Source: SBBV01 sp036555425
GTDB taxonomy: Bacteria > Pseudomonadota > Alphaproteobacteria > Bin65
Assembly: GCA_036555425.1 (NCBI GenBank)
Contig: DATBLL010000104.1
Coordinates: forward strand, 1-31,158
Direction of reading: 5' to 3'
DNA: 31,158 nt
Position numbers and translations under genes: made by a program
Shown here: in pieces, positions 1 through 9,227 of the stretch
How positions within the stretch are numbered: the first letter of the stretch is position 1
Layout of the letters: the number at the start of each line of letters is the position of its first letter
Notes under the pieces: model-generated
Database searches by the model: none
What the model was told of the DNA's origin: nothing
What the model saw: the letters and a program-made list of their open reading frames with translations, nothing else

Positions 1-541
1 CCGGCATGACCGCGGCGAGCGTCTCCATGTAGCGCGGATGCTTGGGCTTGCCCTTGAACGGCATGCCGGTGGCGACGAGCGCGTCGGCGAGGTTCTGGCG
101 CGCCGAGACGCGCAGGCGCCGCCGGTTGTGATAGGCGCCCATGCCGCGCTCGGCCCAATAGAGCTCGTCGCCGATCGGCTGATAGATGATACCGGCGACG
201 ATCTCGCCATTGCGCCAATGCGCGATGGTGACGCAGAAATGCGGAATGCCGTGGAGGAAATTCGTGGTCCCGTCGATGGGATCCGCGATCCAGGCATCCT
301 CCTTGTCGGCGGGAAGCCCGCCGCCTTTCTCCTCGGTGACGAGCGCCCAGCCCGGCCGCGCCTTGCTCAACTCCTCGCGCAGGACCCGCTCGACGCGGAG
401 ATCGGCGGCGCTGACGAAATCGGCCGGGCCCTTGCGCGACACCTGCAGGTGCTCGACCTCGCCGAAATCGCGGATGAGGCCGCGCGACGCCTTGCGCGCC
501 GCCGCCTCCATCACGTTGATGACCGGAGATTTGAGGGCCAT
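1..541 (-). CDS. suhB: Inositol monophosphatase family protein (3' end beyond window)
   Basis: This gene encodes a Mg2+-dependent phosphatase of the inositol monophosphatase/SuhB family, which hydrolyses myo-inositol-1-phosphate and related sugar phosphates in the cytoplasm. The first 180 residues are visible and the rest runs off the left edge. The start is the ATG at 541-539, followed by MALKSPVINVMEAAARKA. The metal-binding signature is intact: a Glu-Glu pair at residues 70-71 followed by GGG, then DPIDGTTNF at 87-95. The N-terminal helix and the KGPADFVSAAD segment are also typical. It ends close to efp on the same strand, an arrangement common in alphaproteobacteria, so it probably shares transcription with efp. 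The family is certain. The physiological substrate is not shown by the sequence. Confidence 0.95.
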   Translation of the reverse strand, partial: MALKSPVINVMEAAARKASRGLIRDFGEVEHLQVSRKGPADFVSAADLRVERVLREELSKARPGWALVTEEKGGGLPADKEDAWIADPIDGTTNFLHGIPHFCVTIAHWRNGEIVAGIIYQPIGDELYWAERGMGAYHNRRRLRVSARQNLADALVATGMPFKGKPKHPRYMETLAAVMP

Positions 542-561
542 GACGCCCGGCCAGCGGCCGG

Positions 562-1128
562 TCAGCCCTTGAAGCGCTCGACGTATTCGCCGGTTTCGGT
601 GTTGACCACGACCTTGATGCCGGCCTCGATGTGCGGCGGCACCATGATGCGCCGCCCGTTCTCGAGCCTGGCCGGCTTGTAGGAGGAGGCCGCCGTCTGG
701 CCGCGCACCACCGGGTCCGCTTCGGTCAGGGTCATCACCACGGTCTGGGGCAGATGGACGGCCACGGGCTTGCCTTCGACGTAGTCGATCGTGACCTCCA
801 TGTTGTCCTGAAGGAAATCGGCGGCGTCGCCGACCGTCTCGCGCGGTATCGTGAACTGCTCGTAGGATTCCTGCTCCATGAAGGTGAGCATGTCGCCGTC
901 GGCGAAGAGGTAGTTGGCGGTCTTCTGGTCGGTGGTGAGCTTCTCGACCGTATCGGCCGTGCGCCAGCGCTGGTTGGTCTTCAAGCCGGTCTTGATGTCG
1001 CGCATGTCGACCTGGATGAAGGCGCCGCCCTTGCCGGGCGTGATGAGCTGGATCTTGAGCACGCTGAATTGCTTGCCTTCGTGCTCGATGACGTTGCCGG
1101 GGCGAATCGTGTTTGCGCCGATCTTCAT
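562..1128 (-). CDS. efp: Elongation factor P
   Basis: EF-P binds ribosomes stalled on consecutive prolines and speeds peptide-bond formation. The product is 188 residues, the normal family length, with the KOW-like N-terminal domain and two OB domains, and it ends in TGEYVERFKG. I chose the ATG at 1128-1126 (MKIGANTIRPGN). The open frame continues upstream, but with Arg/Pro-rich sequence that is not EF-P. The tip loop reads TPGKGGAF with Lys33, the residue that carries beta-lysine in the E. coli-type pathway. The two modifying enzymes lie directly upstream (epmB) and divergently beyond it (epmA), which strongly suggests that Lys33 is beta-lysylated here. No strong ribosome-binding site is visible before the ATG. 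Confidence 0.97.
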   Translation of the reverse strand: MKIGANTIRPGNVIEHEGKQFSVLKIQLITPGKGGAFIQVDMRDIKTGLKTNQRWRTADTVEKLTTDQKTANYLFADGDMLTFMEQESYEQFTIPRETVGDAADFLQDNMEVTIDYVEGKPVAVHLPQTVVMTLTEADPVVRGQTAASSYKPARLENGRRIMVPPHIEAGIKVVVNTETGEYVERFKG

Positions 1129-1239
1129 GGGATGCTGCGGATTGCTGGGAGGGCCGGATTGGCGGCGGTTTCTAGCAACTGGACCCCGCCGGCGCAACGC
1201 CCCGGGGCGCGACAATGCGTGTCAGCGGCACGTGGGTCG

Positions 1240-2307
1240 CTAACGCGCTCCGCGGGGCGGCGGATAGCGGTGGCGCTTGCCGCCCGGGTCCTCGACGATC
1301 CAGCCGCCGTCCTTCTCCTCGGCATAGGCCGGGCCGACCGGCACCTTGCCGTGGCCGCCGGGCACGTCGAGCACGTAGGTCGGCTGGGCGAGGCCGGAGA
1401 GCCGGCCGCGCAGCGCACGCATCAGCGCCCGGCCCTCGGCGAGACCGGGGCGGAAACGCGCGGTGCCGGGCGCGAGATCGGGGTGATGCAGATAATAGGG
1501 CTTGACGCGCGCGGCCACGAGCGCGCGGAACAGCGCCTCGAGCGTCGCCGCGTCGTCGTTGACTCCCTTGAGCAGAACCGATTGAGAGAGCACAGGTACG
1601 CCGGCCTTGATGAGCCTCAGCACGGCGGCGCCGAGCGCCTTCGTCACCTCGCGCGGATGATTGCAGTGGAGCACGACGTAGACCGCCTTCTCCGAGCGCA
1701 GCGCGCCCACCAGGTCGGGCGTGACCACGGCGGGCGCGGCCACCGGCGCGCGCGTGTGGATGCGGATCGCCTGGACGTGCGGGATCGCGTCCAGCGCCGC
1801 GACCAGCGCACCGAGCTTCTTCGGCGCCAGCACGAGCGGATCGCCGCCGGTCAGGATCACCTCGAAGATCTCGCGATGCGTGCGGATGTAATCGAGCGCC
1901 GCCGACGTCTCGGCTCGCGTCAACGCCTTGCGGCCGGGGCCGACCTTTTCGCGCCGGAAGCAGAAGCGGCAATAGACCGGGCACACGAGCAGAGGCGTCA
2001 GCAGCACGCGGTCGGGATAGCGGTGGATGATGCCTTTGACGGGGCTGTTGGCCGCGTCGCCGATGGGATCGGCGCGCTCTTCCGGCGCGTGCAGGAGTTC
2101 GCGCGCATCGGGCACGAATTGGCGCGCGATCGGATCGGCGGGATCGGCGGGATCGATGAGGCCGGCGAGATCGGGCGTGATCGCGACCGCGTAGCGCACC
2201 GCCACGCGCTCCAATTCGGCCACCTGCCCGCGCGCGACGAGACCCGCCGCGGCGAGGTCGCCGATGCTTCGCAACGTGCGCGCAGTCCGGGGTTTGGGCT
2301 TGCGCAT
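1240..2307 (-). CDS. epmB: EF-P-specific (R)-beta-lysine-forming radical SAM aminomutase EpmB
   Basis: This is a radical-SAM, PLP-dependent enzyme of the lysine 2,3-aminomutase family. It is 355 residues long, close to E. coli EpmB and shorter than catabolic KamA. The [4Fe-4S] motif is Cys109-x3-Cys113-x2-Cys116 (CPVYCRFCF) and is followed by the GGDPL motif in the SAM-binding region. The PGGHGK motif near the C-terminus supplies the expected PLP lysine (about Lys321). EpmB converts (S)-alpha-lysine to (R)-beta-lysine, which EpmA attaches to EF-P. Its position between efp and epmA supports the EpmB role over lysine fermentation. About 111 bases separate its stop from the efp start. Its ATG faces the epmA ATG across roughly 41 bases, so the two probably have back-to-back promoters. 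Confidence 0.92.
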   Translation of the reverse strand: MRKPKPRTARTLRSIGDLAAAGLVARGQVAELERVAVRYAVAITPDLAGLIDPADPADPIARQFVPDARELLHAPEERADPIGDAANSPVKGIIHRYPDRVLLTPLLVCPVYCRFCFRREKVGPGRKALTRAETSAALDYIRTHREIFEVILTGGDPLVLAPKKLGALVAALDAIPHVQAIRIHTRAPVAAPAVVTPDLVGALRSEKAVYVVLHCNHPREVTKALGAAVLRLIKAGVPVLSQSVLLKGVNDDAATLEALFRALVAARVKPYYLHHPDLAPGTARFRPGLAEGRALMRALRGRLSGLAQPTYVLDVPGGHGKVPVGPAYAEEKDGGWIVEDPGGKRHRYPPPRGAR

Positions 2308-2348
2308 GGCGCGCGATATAGCCCCGCGGGGCGCCGTTCGGAAGCCGC

Positions 2349-3395
2349 ATGACCTGGTGGGACCGCGACCAATTCGCCCTCCGGCGCCCGCGCCTGCTCG
2401 CGCGCAACGCGGCCATGGCCGCGATCCGGCGCTTTATCGCGGATGAAGGCTTCGTCGAGGTTGCGACGCCGGCGCTGCAGGTTTCGCCCGGCATGGAAGT
2501 GCACCTGAAGGCGTTCGCGACCGAGCTCGAGGAACCGTTCGGGCAGGCCCGGCGCAAGCTCTATCTCCACACCTCGCCCGAATTCGCGATGAAGAAGCTG
2601 CTGGCCGCGGGCGAGAAGCGCCTCTTTCAATTCGCGCGCGTCTTCCGCAACGGCGAGCGTGGGCCGATGCATCATCCCGAATTCACGATGCTGGAATGGT
2701 ATCGCGCCGATGCCGATTGGAGCGCGCTGATTGCCGATTGCGAAGGCATCTTGCGCGCGGCCCTCGCCGCCGTTCCGCCGGCGCTCTCGCGCGGCGCTTT
2801 GCGCTGGGGCGGCGGCGCCGCCGATCCCGCCGGCCCGTTCGAGCGCCTCTCGGTCGCCGACGCATTCCGGCGCCATGCCGGCATCGACCTCTTCGCCACG
2901 GCGCCCGATCCGCTGCGCCCCGATGCCGCCGTCCTCGCCACGGCCGCGCGGCGCATCGGCATCGCGACCCAGCCGCAGGATTCGTGGGACGATGTCTTCT
3001 TCAAGATCTTCCTGGAGCGCATCGAGCCCAAGCTCGGCCTCGGGCGCCCGACGATCCTGCATTCCTATCCCGCCGCGATGGCCGCGCTGGCGCGGCTCGA
3101 CCCCAAGGACCGGCGCGTCGCCGAGCGCTGCGAGCTCTTCGTCGCCGGCCTCGAGCTCGCCAACGGCTTCGGCGAGCTCACCGACCCCGTCGAGCAGTGC
3201 CGCCGCTTCGAGGCCGACATGGCGACCAAGCAGTCGCTCTACGGCGAGCGCTTTCCCATCGACGAGGATTTCATCGCCGCCGTCGGCCAGATGCCGCCAG
3301 CCGCCGGCATGGCCTTGGGCTTCGACCGCCTGATGATGTGCGCCACCGGCGCCACGCGCATCGAAGAGGTGCTGTGGGCGCCGGTCGCGCAATGA
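2349..3395 (+). CDS. epmA: EF-P--(R)-beta-lysine ligase EpmA (GenX/PoxA)
   Basis: EpmA is a paralogue of class II lysyl-tRNA synthetase that lacks the anticodon-binding domain. It activates (R)-beta-lysine with ATP and transfers it to the conserved lysine of EF-P. The product is 348 residues. It begins directly with the catalytic core (FVEVATPALQVSPGMEVHLK at about 35-54), has the class II motif 2 region FRNGERGPMHHPEF at about 99-112, and ends with motif 3 (GMALGFDRLMM) near residue 325. The absence of an N-terminal OB fold separates it from LysS. It is divergent from epmB. The start MTWWDRDQF is taken at the first ATG. No EpmC (hydroxylase) gene is seen, as is usual outside gammaproteobacteria. 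Confidence 0.95.
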   Translation: MTWWDRDQFALRRPRLLARNAAMAAIRRFIADEGFVEVATPALQVSPGMEVHLKAFATELEEPFGQARRKLYLHTSPEFAMKKLLAAGEKRLFQFARVFRNGERGPMHHPEFTMLEWYRADADWSALIADCEGILRAALAAVPPALSRGALRWGGGAADPAGPFERLSVADAFRRHAGIDLFATAPDPLRPDAAVLATAARRIGIATQPQDSWDDVFFKIFLERIEPKLGLGRPTILHSYPAAMAALARLDPKDRRVAERCELFVAGLELANGFGELTDPVEQCRRFEADMATKQSLYGERFPIDEDFIAAVGQMPPAAGMALGFDRLMMCATGATRIEEVLWAPVAQ

Positions 3396-3602
3396 CGCGC
3401 AAGCCGCGCCCGCTTGCCGCCAATCCGAACGAACGTCGTTAAAGGATTGCTTCTTACGGGTCTCAGGACCGCGCGTGCGTTGCATCTGTGCCACACAGCG
3501 CGGAAATCATATCGCGATGCGCTAACATGCTTGCCGCGCCGGCGTCACCTACTGTTAATTCGTGCCGGGGCTAAGGTGGCTTTCACGCAAGAGGGGAACA
3601 CC
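3396..3602 (+). promoter_or_regulatory. Intergenic leader of the beta-barrel gene
   Basis: This 207-base non-coding stretch is less GC-rich than its flanks. A weak promoter candidate is TTGCCG at 3531-3536, 18 bases, then TTAATT at 3555-3560. The ribosome-binding site GAGGGG lies just before 3603. No other structure was recognised. The promoter call is a low-confidence pattern match. Confidence 0.3.
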
Positions 3603-4616
3603 ATGCGTTTGCCGCGCACCGTCCTCGCTGCCGTCTCGCTTGCCGGCCTTGCTCTTCCTGCCCAGGCGCAGGACGACCCTTGGGCCCCGGGCGCCGAAAT
3701 GCTCGTCCCCGGAAAGTGGTATTTCGGCGCGGGCTATCGCTACCAGACGATCCGCCTGCCGCGCATCGACAACGCGATGCGCTCGCTGCCGAGCGCCGCG
3801 GCGCTGACCACGCTGGAGCCGGATTTCAACGCTCACGGCCTCAACGGCTCGATCGGCTATGTCTACCGGGACGGCGCGTATCCGGCGTGGCTCGGCCAAA
3901 ACCTCCGCGTCGAAGTGAACGGCTGGTGGGTGACCAGCAACTACCAGTCGACGGGCGGGAATTTCGGAACGATTCCCTCGATCAGCCTGTTCCGCATCGA
4001 CGGCGTGAACAGCGGCATCTCCGGCGCGCATCTCGACACCAGCTCGTCCATCCGCGTCGTCGCGCAGCAGTGGCAGATCGCGCTCCGCGCCGCCACCGAC
4101 CATCCGCTCACGCCTCAGTGGTTCGTCTCGCCCGAGATCGCGATCATCGGCGGCCGCCAGAACGACGACTACAAGCTGTTCGAGCGCGGCGTCCAGACGG
4201 CGACCTTCAACGATCAGCGCATCTACGACGTCAACACAACGCGCATCGGCGGCCAATTCGGCTCGCGCCTCACCTACAAGCCGATCAACACGGTTGCGTT
4301 CCATGTCGGCGGCTATGTCGGGGTGCTCCACACCAGCGCCTCGCTGAAGGCGCTCGAAGTCTTCAGCACGGGGACTCCGGTGATCGTCAACGTCAACAAC
4401 GACCGTTCCGCGGCAGCCTTCATAACCGGCGGGCAGGTCGGGGCCGCGGTCAGCGGCGGGTTCTTCACCCTCAGCCTCGTGGGCGGCGTCGATTACAATT
4501 CCAAGGCGGCCGGCGTCCGCGTGCCAACCTTCGCCGACTCGGCACCGATCAGCCTCGTCTTCGACAGCGCCGTGAACTACCACGCGATGCTGACGCTCAA
4601 GCTCCGCATTCCTTGA
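3603..4616 (+). CDS. Predicted outer-membrane beta-barrel protein
   Basis: The ATG at 3603 is preceded by a good ribosome-binding site (GAGGGG, 7-8 bases upstream). It opens a 337-residue protein with a clear Sec signal peptide (MRLPRTVLAAVSLAG, cleavage likely after AQA near residue 22). The mature part is rich in Gly, Ser, Thr, Asn and aromatic residues in alternating patterns (for example KWYFGAGYRYQTIRLPR and FFTLSLVGGVDYNSK). It ends with a strand-like YHAMLTLKLRIP, as expected for an outer-membrane barrel. It looks like a porin-like or surface-antigen-like barrel, but I cannot place it in a named family. It stands alone, about 200 bases downstream of epmA. Remnants of other genes follow immediately after its stop. 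Confidence 0.75.
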   Translation: MRLPRTVLAAVSLAGLALPAQAQDDPWAPGAEMLVPGKWYFGAGYRYQTIRLPRIDNAMRSLPSAAALTTLEPDFNAHGLNGSIGYVYRDGAYPAWLGQNLRVEVNGWWVTSNYQSTGGNFGTIPSISLFRIDGVNSGISGAHLDTSSSIRVVAQQWQIALRAATDHPLTPQWFVSPEIAIIGGRQNDDYKLFERGVQTATFNDQRIYDVNTTRIGGQFGSRLTYKPINTVAFHVGGYVGVLHTSASLKALEVFSTGTPVIVNVNNDRSAAAFITGGQVGAAVSGGFFTLSLVGGVDYNSKAAGVRVPTFADSAPISLVFDSAVNYHAMLTLKLRIP

Positions 4617-4625
4617 CCGGGGCGG

Positions 4626-4771
4626 CCTGCCCCTGGGGCGCCAAGGTGGTGACTGTCAAGGGCGAGCCGCTGTCGCTCGACGACATCGAGCACCGCATCC
4701 TGCGCCCGCTCTGGCGCGACCCGCGCATCCACTATGTCGTCAACTGCGCCTCGATCGGCTGCCCCGACGTG
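4626..4771 (+). pseudogene. Fragment of a DUF547-domain protein
   Basis: The plus frame, read without any start codon, encodes CPWGAKVVTVKGEPLSLDD, then IEHRILRPLWRDPRIHY, then VVNCASIGCPDV. This is the central signature of DUF547 proteins (SLDDIEH, then the RDPR-H segment, then NCASIGCP). Only about 48 residues survive. The N-terminal part is missing, because the beta-barrel stop lies just upstream. The sequence loses DUF547 character after about 4771, where a minus-strand glycosyltransferase fragment takes over. It therefore looks like the middle of a gene left after deletions on both sides. DUF547 and TIGR04283 glycosyltransferase genes are often neighbours in alphaproteobacteria, which fits a collapsed locus. 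Confidence 0.7.
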
Positions 4772-4776
4772 CCGTC

Positions 4777-4980
4777 GGCGCCGGCGGCGAGCTGCGCTCC
4801 GCGTCCACACGGCGCGGCGACGACGCGCGCGCCGGCCGTGCGGGCCAGGGAGACCGTGCCGTCATCGCTGCCGCCATCGGCGACGATGACTTCGTGCGCC
4901 TCGCCTTGCCGCGCGAGCGCTCGCAGCAGGCTTGGCAACGCCTCGGCCTCGTTCAAGGTCGGAATGATCACGGAGATCAC
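4777..4980 (-). pseudogene. N-terminal fragment of a family 2 glycosyltransferase (TIGR04283-like)
   Basis: Reading leftwards from a GTG at 4980-4978, the frame gives VISVIIPTLNEAEALPSLL, then HEVIVADGGSDDGT, then GRGAQLAAGA. This is the nucleotide-sugar-binding start of a GT2 glycosyltransferase: IIPTLNE, the ADGGSDDGT motif holding the first Asp of GT-A folds, and the GRGAQ motif typical of TIGR04283. The frame stays open for about 45 codons more but is then antisense to the DUF547 fragment and no longer glycosyltransferase-like. The catalytic core and C-terminus are absent, so the product cannot be active. Confidence 0.7.
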
Positions 4981-5192
4981 GCTTTGCCGCCACGCCGCCT
5001 TGCTTTGCCGGTCAAAGCAACCCAGGTGAATTTCCCGTGAGCGGGTGAAGCAGGTCACAGTGCGGCCCCACTCTTTCCACTAGATGTGCCGCCTGCCAAA
5101 GGGGCGCGCCGGAATCCGCCGGCCCGCCGCGTATGGATCAGGGACAGGGCACTCGTCGCCGATCGTGGTGGCGCGGCCTCGTGGAGACGGCG
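4981..5192. other. Non-coding remainder of the scar region
   Basis: This stretch of about 210 bases lies between the glycosyltransferase remnant and the small membrane peptide. Short open frames exist on both strands but none resembles a known protein or has a good ribosome-binding site. I see no RNA gene or clear terminator here. Confidence 0.4.
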
Positions 5193-5324
5193 ATGAGCGA
5201 CGAATTGAACGATCCGCTCTTCGAGCGGCTCGGCCCCATCGTTTTGCGCCTGCTGGCGCTGATTTCGGTGATCACCATCGCGATTCCGATCGCGCTCGTG
5301 GCCGTGCTTCCGTTTTTCAACTGA
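5193..5324 (+). CDS. Small single-pass membrane protein (43 aa)
   Basis: The ATG at 5193 has GGAG about 7 bases upstream and opens a 43-residue product. It has a short acidic N-terminus (MSDELNDPLFERLG), one strongly hydrophobic helix (about residues 16-40, including LLALISVITIAIPIALVAV) and ends in LPFFN. The frame is also open from an ATG at 5133, but that start lacks a ribosome-binding site and would add a basic, unconserved-looking stretch. It is convergent with the EamA gene, with only 6 bases between the stops. I do not recognise a family. Size, hydrophobic pattern and ribosome-binding site make it a plausible real small protein. Confidence 0.5.
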   Translation: MSDELNDPLFERLGPIVLRLLALISVITIAIPIALVAVLPFFN

Positions 5325-5330
5325 ACGGTC

Positions 5331-6269
5331 TCACCCTGGACGCCGGCTCGGCCGGGTCGCGAGCACGAGTCCGCCGATGATGAGGGCCGCGCCCGCCACG
5401 TGGAAGAGGCGCACCTCCTCGTCGAGCAGCAGGATCGCGAGACCGGCGGCGAATACCGGAATCAGGTATTGGAAATGCGTGGCCCGCGTCGGCCCGACGC
5501 GCGCCACGCCGTACGCCCAGCACACATAGGCGCCGATCGACGGGAAGAGGCCGAGGTAGAGCGTGACCGCCGCGGTCGTCAGATCGAACGTCAACGTGCG
5601 CCCCCCGAGCGTGAGCTCGAAGGCGCTGGTGGCGATCGGCAGCGGCAGCGAGGCGACGACGGTGACGAACAGAAACACGAGCGGCGGCAACGCAGTGCGC
5701 CACCGTTTCAGCAGCACCGTGTAGACGGCCCAGAGCAGCACCGCAGCCAGCACCCAGAGATCGCCGATGTTCACAGCCAGCGCCGCGAGTGCCGCTGGAT
5801 CGCCGCGGCTCACGATGACGAGTACGCCGCAGAGCGACACCGCGACGCCGGCTACCTCAGCGGGGCCGATCCGCTCGCCGAAGCCGAACGCCGAGAAGAG
5901 GAGCAGGAACACCGGTGCTGCGGAATTCAGGAGCGAGCCGTTGATCGAGGTGGTATGGGCGAGGCCGGTATAGGTGAGGGCGCTGAAACCGGTGACGCCG
6001 ATGAAACCGAGCACGACGAGCCGCGGCCATTCGCGGCGGATCGCCGGCCAAGCGCGCAAGGTCGCGGATAGCGCGAAGGGCGCCAGCAGCAGCGCGGCCA
6101 TGCCCCAGCGCAGCAGACCGAGCGTCTGCGGCGGCACTTGGTACTGGATCCAGCGCGCGATGGCCCAGTTGCCGCCCCAAAACAGCGCCGCCGCCGCGAG
6201 CGCGAGGTAGGCTTGCGCCCATCCCGGGCGGACGGGCGTGCCCGCGGCGGATTCGATCGTCTGGTTCAT
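5331..6269 (-). CDS. EamA/DMT-family transporter
   Basis: This is an inner-membrane carrier of the drug/metabolite transporter superfamily, 312 residues from the ATG at 6269 (MNQTIESAAG). An upstream alternative start would add 15 polar residues. Ten hydrophobic helices in two EamA repeats are visible. The first repeat starts ALAAAALFWGGNWAIARW and contains the ALTYTGLAHTTSINGSLLNS segment. The second starts near GDLWVLAAVLLWAVYTVLLK. Such proteins export or import small metabolites and amino acids. The substrate cannot be read from sequence. Its start lies 14 bases from the stop of the alcohol dehydrogenase on the same strand, so the two may be co-transcribed. Confidence 0.9.
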   Translation of the reverse strand: MNQTIESAAGTPVRPGWAQAYLALAAAALFWGGNWAIARWIQYQVPPQTLGLLRWGMAALLLAPFALSATLRAWPAIRREWPRLVVLGFIGVTGFSALTYTGLAHTTSINGSLLNSAAPVFLLLFSAFGFGERIGPAEVAGVAVSLCGVLVIVSRGDPAALAALAVNIGDLWVLAAVLLWAVYTVLLKRWRTALPPLVFLFVTVVASLPLPIATSAFELTLGGRTLTFDLTTAAVTLYLGLFPSIGAYVCWAYGVARVGPTRATHFQYLIPVFAAGLAILLLDEEVRLFHVAGAALIIGGLVLATRPSRRPG

Positions 6270-6282
6270 GCGGCGCACGCAG

Positions 6283-7392
<1,110 letters not shown>

Positions 7393-7482
7393 TGTCCTTC
7401 CTCCGCATTTCAAGCCCCGCAATCTGGCGGCGCGTCATCGTCACGGCAAGCGCGGGTTGGGCAGACCGCGCGTGCGCACGAT

Positions 7483-8139
7483 CTATACGGCGATCGCTCG
7501 GGTCTCGGCGAAGATCGCGTTGAACCGGCGCACGGCCTCGGCGGGGCCCGCGGGATGGTTCCAGACGCCGCTGATCACGGCGAGGAAATCCGCGCCCGCC
7601 TCGACCAGCACCCTGCAATTCTCGACCGTGATGCCGCCGATGGCGACGCAAGGCACGGTCATCGACATCGCCCAGTCGCGGATCAGCTCGGGCTCGGCGC
7701 GCGTCTTCGGCTGCTTGGTGCCGGTCGGAAAGAAGGCGCCGAAGGCGACGTAGTCAGCACCCTGCTCGGCCGCCTCGTAGGCGAGGTGCTTCGAGTCGTG
7801 GCAGGTGACGCCGACAATCGCCGCCGAGCCGACGGTGGCGCGCGCCCGCGCATAGTCCCAGTCCTCTTGCCCGATATGGACGCCGTCGGCGCCGAGCTCG
7901 GCCGCGAGATCGGGCCGGTCGTTGACGATGAAGGCGACGTCCTTCGCGTGGCAGATCGGCATCAGCGTGCGCGCGGCGGCGCGGATCGCGTCGTCGCTCG
8001 CCTCCTTCATCCGCAGTTGCAGGCAGGCGACGTCGCCGCCGCCGAGCGCCGCCTCGAGCGCGCGCGCGAAGACGGCAGGATCGAACGCGGGCGGCGTGAT
8101 GAGATAGAGGCGGCAGCGATTGTCGTCGTTGCGCTGCAC
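7483..8139 (-). CDS. thiE: Thiamine phosphate synthase
   Basis: ThiE joins hydroxymethylpyrimidine pyrophosphate with carboxythiazole phosphate to make thiamine monophosphate in the cytoplasm. The product is 218 residues from a GTG at 8139-8137. It has the TIM-barrel motifs QLRMK (41-45, pyrophosphate lysine), VNDRPDLA (about 72-79), DGVHIGQED (85-93), GVTCHD, FGAFFPTGTK and the phosphate-binding IGGIT. It lies 30 bases downstream of the aldolase gene on the same strand. The fba-thiE pairing is common in alphaproteobacteria and probably reflects one transcript. Thiamine diphosphate is the cofactor of transketolase, encoded in this same window. Confidence 0.94.
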   Translation of the reverse strand: MQRNDDNRCRLYLITPPAFDPAVFARALEAALGGGDVACLQLRMKEASDDAIRAAARTLMPICHAKDVAFIVNDRPDLAAELGADGVHIGQEDWDYARARATVGSAAIVGVTCHDSKHLAYEAAEQGADYVAFGAFFPTGTKQPKTRAEPELIRDWAMSMTVPCVAIGGITVENCRVLVEAGADFLAVISGVWNHPAGPAEAVRRFNAIFAETRAIAV

Positions 8140-8169
8140 GGCGCCGCTCCCCGTCGCGCAAACGCGCGG

Positions 8170-9093
8170 CTACTCGTCCTGCCCCTTGTAGATCTTGATC
8201 ACGGCATCGAGCAGCTTCAGCGCGTCCTCGCGCGGGCGCTGGAAGCTGTTGCGTCCCATGATCGAGCCGTTGGCGCCGCCCTTGTTGAGCTCGCGCACTT
8301 CGTCGAGGATGTCCTTCTCGGTCTTGGCCGCGCCGCCGGAGAAGACGACGATGCGCCGTCCGTTGAAGCAGCACTGCACCACGTGCGCGATGCGCGCCGA
8401 GAGCGATGAGATGTCGATCTTCTGCTTCTCGTAGACGGCCTTTGCCTCGGCCTGCTCGATGAAGGCGGTCGGCGGTTTCACCTTGATGATGTGGGCGCCG
8501 AGCATCGCCGCCATGTGCGCGGCGTAGGCCGTGACGTCGATCGCGGTCTCGCCGTCCTTCGAGAGCTTGCCGCCGCGCGGATACGACCAGATGACGACGG
8601 CGAGGCCCTTCGCCTTGGCCTCCTCGGCCATGGCGCGGATTTCCTCGAACATGCCGTATTGATCGTCGGAGCCCGGATAGATCGTGAAGCCGATGGCCGC
8701 GCAGCCGAGGCGGAGCGCGTCCTTGACCGACGCCGTGACCGCCTGGTCCTTCGACGTCGAGTGCGAGTTGGCGCTGTTGACCTTGAGGATGAGCGGAATC
8801 TGTCCGGCGAAGGTGTCGGCGCCGGCCTCGATCATGCCGAGCACCGAGGCGTAGGCCGAGAGGCCGGCGTCGATCGCGAGCTGGAAATGGTAGTGCGGAT
8901 CGTAGGACGGCGGATTGACCGCGAAGCTCCGCGCCGGTCCGTGCTCGAAGCCCTGATCGACCGGCAGGATCACGAGCTTGCCGGTGCCGGCCAAGCGCCC
9001 CTGCATCAGCACGCGCGCCAAGTTGGCCTTGGTGCCTGGATTGTCGCTTTCGTAATTATCGAGGATGCGCTTGACGCGGGGCGTGATCTTCAT
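8170..9093 (-). CDS. fbaB: Class I fructose-bisphosphate aldolase (DhnA/FbaB type)
   Basis: This aldolase cleaves fructose-1,6-bisphosphate through a Schiff-base lysine, without metal. It is 307 residues from the ATG at 9093 (MKITPRVKRILDNYE). An in-frame ATG at 9123 would add ten residues, and neither start has a clear ribosome-binding site. Family motifs are present: LAGTGKLVILPVDQGFEHG near the N-terminus, then IGFTIYPGSD, WSYPRGG, and the IIKVKPP segment with the likely catalytic lysine. The phosphate-binding FSGGAAKTE and IMGRNSFQR close the barrel. It precedes thiE on the same strand and belongs with the tkt and gap genes found 6-9 kb away. Confidence 0.93.
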   Translation of the reverse strand: MKITPRVKRILDNYESDNPGTKANLARVLMQGRLAGTGKLVILPVDQGFEHGPARSFAVNPPSYDPHYHFQLAIDAGLSAYASVLGMIEAGADTFAGQIPLILKVNSANSHSTSKDQAVTASVKDALRLGCAAIGFTIYPGSDDQYGMFEEIRAMAEEAKAKGLAVVIWSYPRGGKLSKDGETAIDVTAYAAHMAAMLGAHIIKVKPPTAFIEQAEAKAVYEKQKIDISSLSARIAHVVQCCFNGRRIVVFSGGAAKTEKDILDEVRELNKGGANGSIMGRNSFQRPREDALKLLDAVIKIYKGQDE

Positions 9094-9227
9094 GGCTCGG
9101 GACTCGTGCGGGGATTTGGCCATGCGGCGAACGCGGCATGGAACGCGCGATGATTAGACCGGCGCTCCCGGCAATGCAACCGGCCGCGTCCGCCGGGGAA
9201 CGCCCGGCGCTGCGCGAAGTTCCACCG

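Noticed and set aside
631..2352. Long plus-strand open frame (573 codons) opposite efp and epmB
   Set aside because: It is the antisense shadow of two certain genes. The product is Arg/Asp/His-rich with no domain, a usual artefact of high GC.
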